A stretch of 8,000 nucleotides of DNA. Origin: an uncultured Eubacteriales bacterium. Its GTDB lineage: Bacteria > Bacillota > Clostridia > Oscillospirales > Acutalibacteraceae. Below are positions 7,489-8,000 of this stretch, piece after piece (the first letter of the stretch is position 1; the number at the start of each line of letters is the position of its first letter). The stretch lies in NCBI GenBank assembly GCA_948933715.1, contig CAQZPH010000039.1, positions 1 through 8,000 of the forward strand. Direction: 5' to 3'. The notes beneath the pieces were generated by a model. It ran no database searches. It was not told the DNA's origin and saw only the letters and a program-made list of their open reading frames with translations. The position numbers and the translations under genes are program-made.

Positions 7489-7522
7489 GATACTTATTTC
7501 ACTCCTATTCTTATTTAAAACA

Positions 7523-7551
7523 ATTATAAAGTACTAATTTTGCAACATCAA
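7523..7551 (-). promoter_or_regulatory. glyA promoter
   Basis: On the minus strand -35 TTGATG (7551-7546) and a perfect -10 TATAAT (7528-7523) are separated by 17 bases. Transcription would start near 7516, about 28 bases before the glyA ATG. Confidence 0.7.
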
Positions 7552-7605
7552 GAGAAATATCCACTTTATTTAAAAATACTCTATCAGCCTCAAGTACATA
7601 GTGAC

Positions 7606-7633
7606 TTTATATTATACTTAAGTATAATATAAA
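7606..7633. promoter_or_regulatory. Perfect 28-bp palindrome between the divergent glyA and alr promoters
   Basis: The half-site TTTATATTATACTT (7606-7619) is followed directly by its exact reverse complement (7620-7633), with no spacer; the flanking pair C/A at 7605 and 7634 breaks the symmetry. It lies about 54 bases upstream of the glyA -35 and 37 upstream of the alr -35. It contains an outward-facing TATAAT on each strand (7623-7628 plus, 7616-7611 minus). The plus copy has GTGACT 16 bases upstream as a weak -35. Because both genes point away from it, it is not a terminator. A dimeric-regulator operator or overlapping extra promoters are the possible roles. Confidence 0.55.
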
Positions 7634-7670
7634 AAATGTTTAAAACTGATAACTTAAAAGCAAATTCTTA

Positions 7671-7698
7671 TTGAAATTAATATATTTAGGATTATAAT
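7671..7698 (+). promoter_or_regulatory. alr promoter
   Basis: The -35 TTGAAA (7671-7676) and a perfect -10 TATAAT (7693-7698) are separated by 16 bases. Transcription would start near 7705, about 30 bases before the ATG at 7736 and just upstream of the ribosome binding site AGAAGGAAGG (7717-7726). Confidence 0.75.
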
Positions 7699-7735
7699 AA
7701 AATAAGTGAGTATTAAAGAAGGAAGGTTCCTTTTA

Positions 7736-8000
7736 ATGGATCATTTTTTAAAAAGAACATGGGCGCAGATAGATTTAGATGCTATAAAGCATAATTATCT
7801 GCAAGTTAGAAAGAGCGTATCTAATGATACGATGATATTATGTGTAATAAAAGCAGATGCTTATGGGCATGGAGCTGTGGCTTTAGCGAGTGAATATGAA
7901 CGTTTGGGAGCAGATTGGTTTGCTGTGTCTAATTTAGAAGAGGCGTTTCAGCTTCGTAATAACGGAATAAAAAAACCAATACTTATTTTAGGGAATACTC
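7736..8000 (+). CDS. alr: Alanine racemase, N-terminal part (cut by the window edge)
   Basis: The first 88 codons are present and open to the right edge; a full racemase is usually about 370-390 residues. The reading begins MDHFLKRTWAQIDLDAIKHN, the standard start of the family's PLP-barrel domain, with W-A-(x)-I-D-L-x-A-(I/L)-x-H-N. KADAYGHG at 39-46 is the diagnostic active-site motif, in which K39 binds PLP. It is followed by WFAVSNLEEAFQLR (63-76) and the strand PILILG. The enzyme converts L-alanine to D-alanine for peptidoglycan (and D-alanylation of teichoic acids). The ATG is 9 bases after AGAAGGAAGG, and the gene has its own promoter. Whether it lies in an operon cannot be seen. Confidence 0.95.
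   Translation, partial: MDHFLKRTWAQIDLDAIKHNYLQVRKSVSNDTMILCVIKADAYGHGAVALASEYERLGADWFAVSNLEEAFQLRNNGIKKPILILGNT

Noticed and set aside
7606..7633. A dif/Xer chromosome-dimer resolution site
   Set aside because: The length is right, but the sequence does not resemble the Firmicute dif arms as I recall them, and it lacks their central spacer.
7489..7735. Riboswitch (glycine, SAM or tetrahydrofolate) upstream of glyA or alr
   Set aside because: With the promoters identified, both leaders are only about 30 bases long, and no conserved aptamer motif is visible.

Overview
The window looks like ordinary chromosome from a low-GC Firmicute, most likely a member of the Clostridia. The support is strongly AT-rich DNA, AGGAGG-type ribosome binding sites, U-tract hairpin terminators, sigma-A-type promoters (TTGACA/TATAAT), tRNA genes with an encoded CCA, and Firmicute-like RarA, GlyA and Alr proteins. 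The genus cannot be read from the sequence. No phage, insertion sequence, CRISPR array or defence gene is visible, and I found no convincing new multi-gene system.

Layout, left to right. Positions 1-319 hold the end of an upstream transcription unit (hairpin terminator near 75-104) and a promoter. They are followed on the plus strand by one large gene (320-2836) for a fused methyltransferase plus two family-2 glycosyltransferase domains, typical of surface-polysaccharide synthesis. A long bidirectional terminator (2878-2921) separates it from a convergent minus-strand gene for a membrane-anchored CapA-family protein (2967-4274). Upstream of capA on the same strand lie two tRNA genes, Pro(CGG) and Gln(CTG). 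They are separated by 213 bases containing an unusually GC-rich hairpin, and tRNA-Gln has a consensus promoter. Continuing on the minus strand are rarA (4850-6112), a replication-stress AAA+ ATPase, and glyA (6238-7488), serine hydroxymethyltransferase, with a hairpin between them. Divergent from glyA, and running off the right edge, is alr (from 7736), alanine racemase. The glyA-alr intergenic region carries recognisable promoters in both directions and, between them, a perfect 28-bp AT-only-flanked palindrome.

Functionally the window mixes envelope work (glycosyltransferase, CapA, and alanine racemase for peptidoglycan D-alanine) with housekeeping (two tRNAs, RarA, GlyA). The genes do not form one operon. 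The parts most worth a second look are non-coding: the glyA-alr palindrome and the inter-tRNA hairpin with its paired GGTTTGCC motifs.
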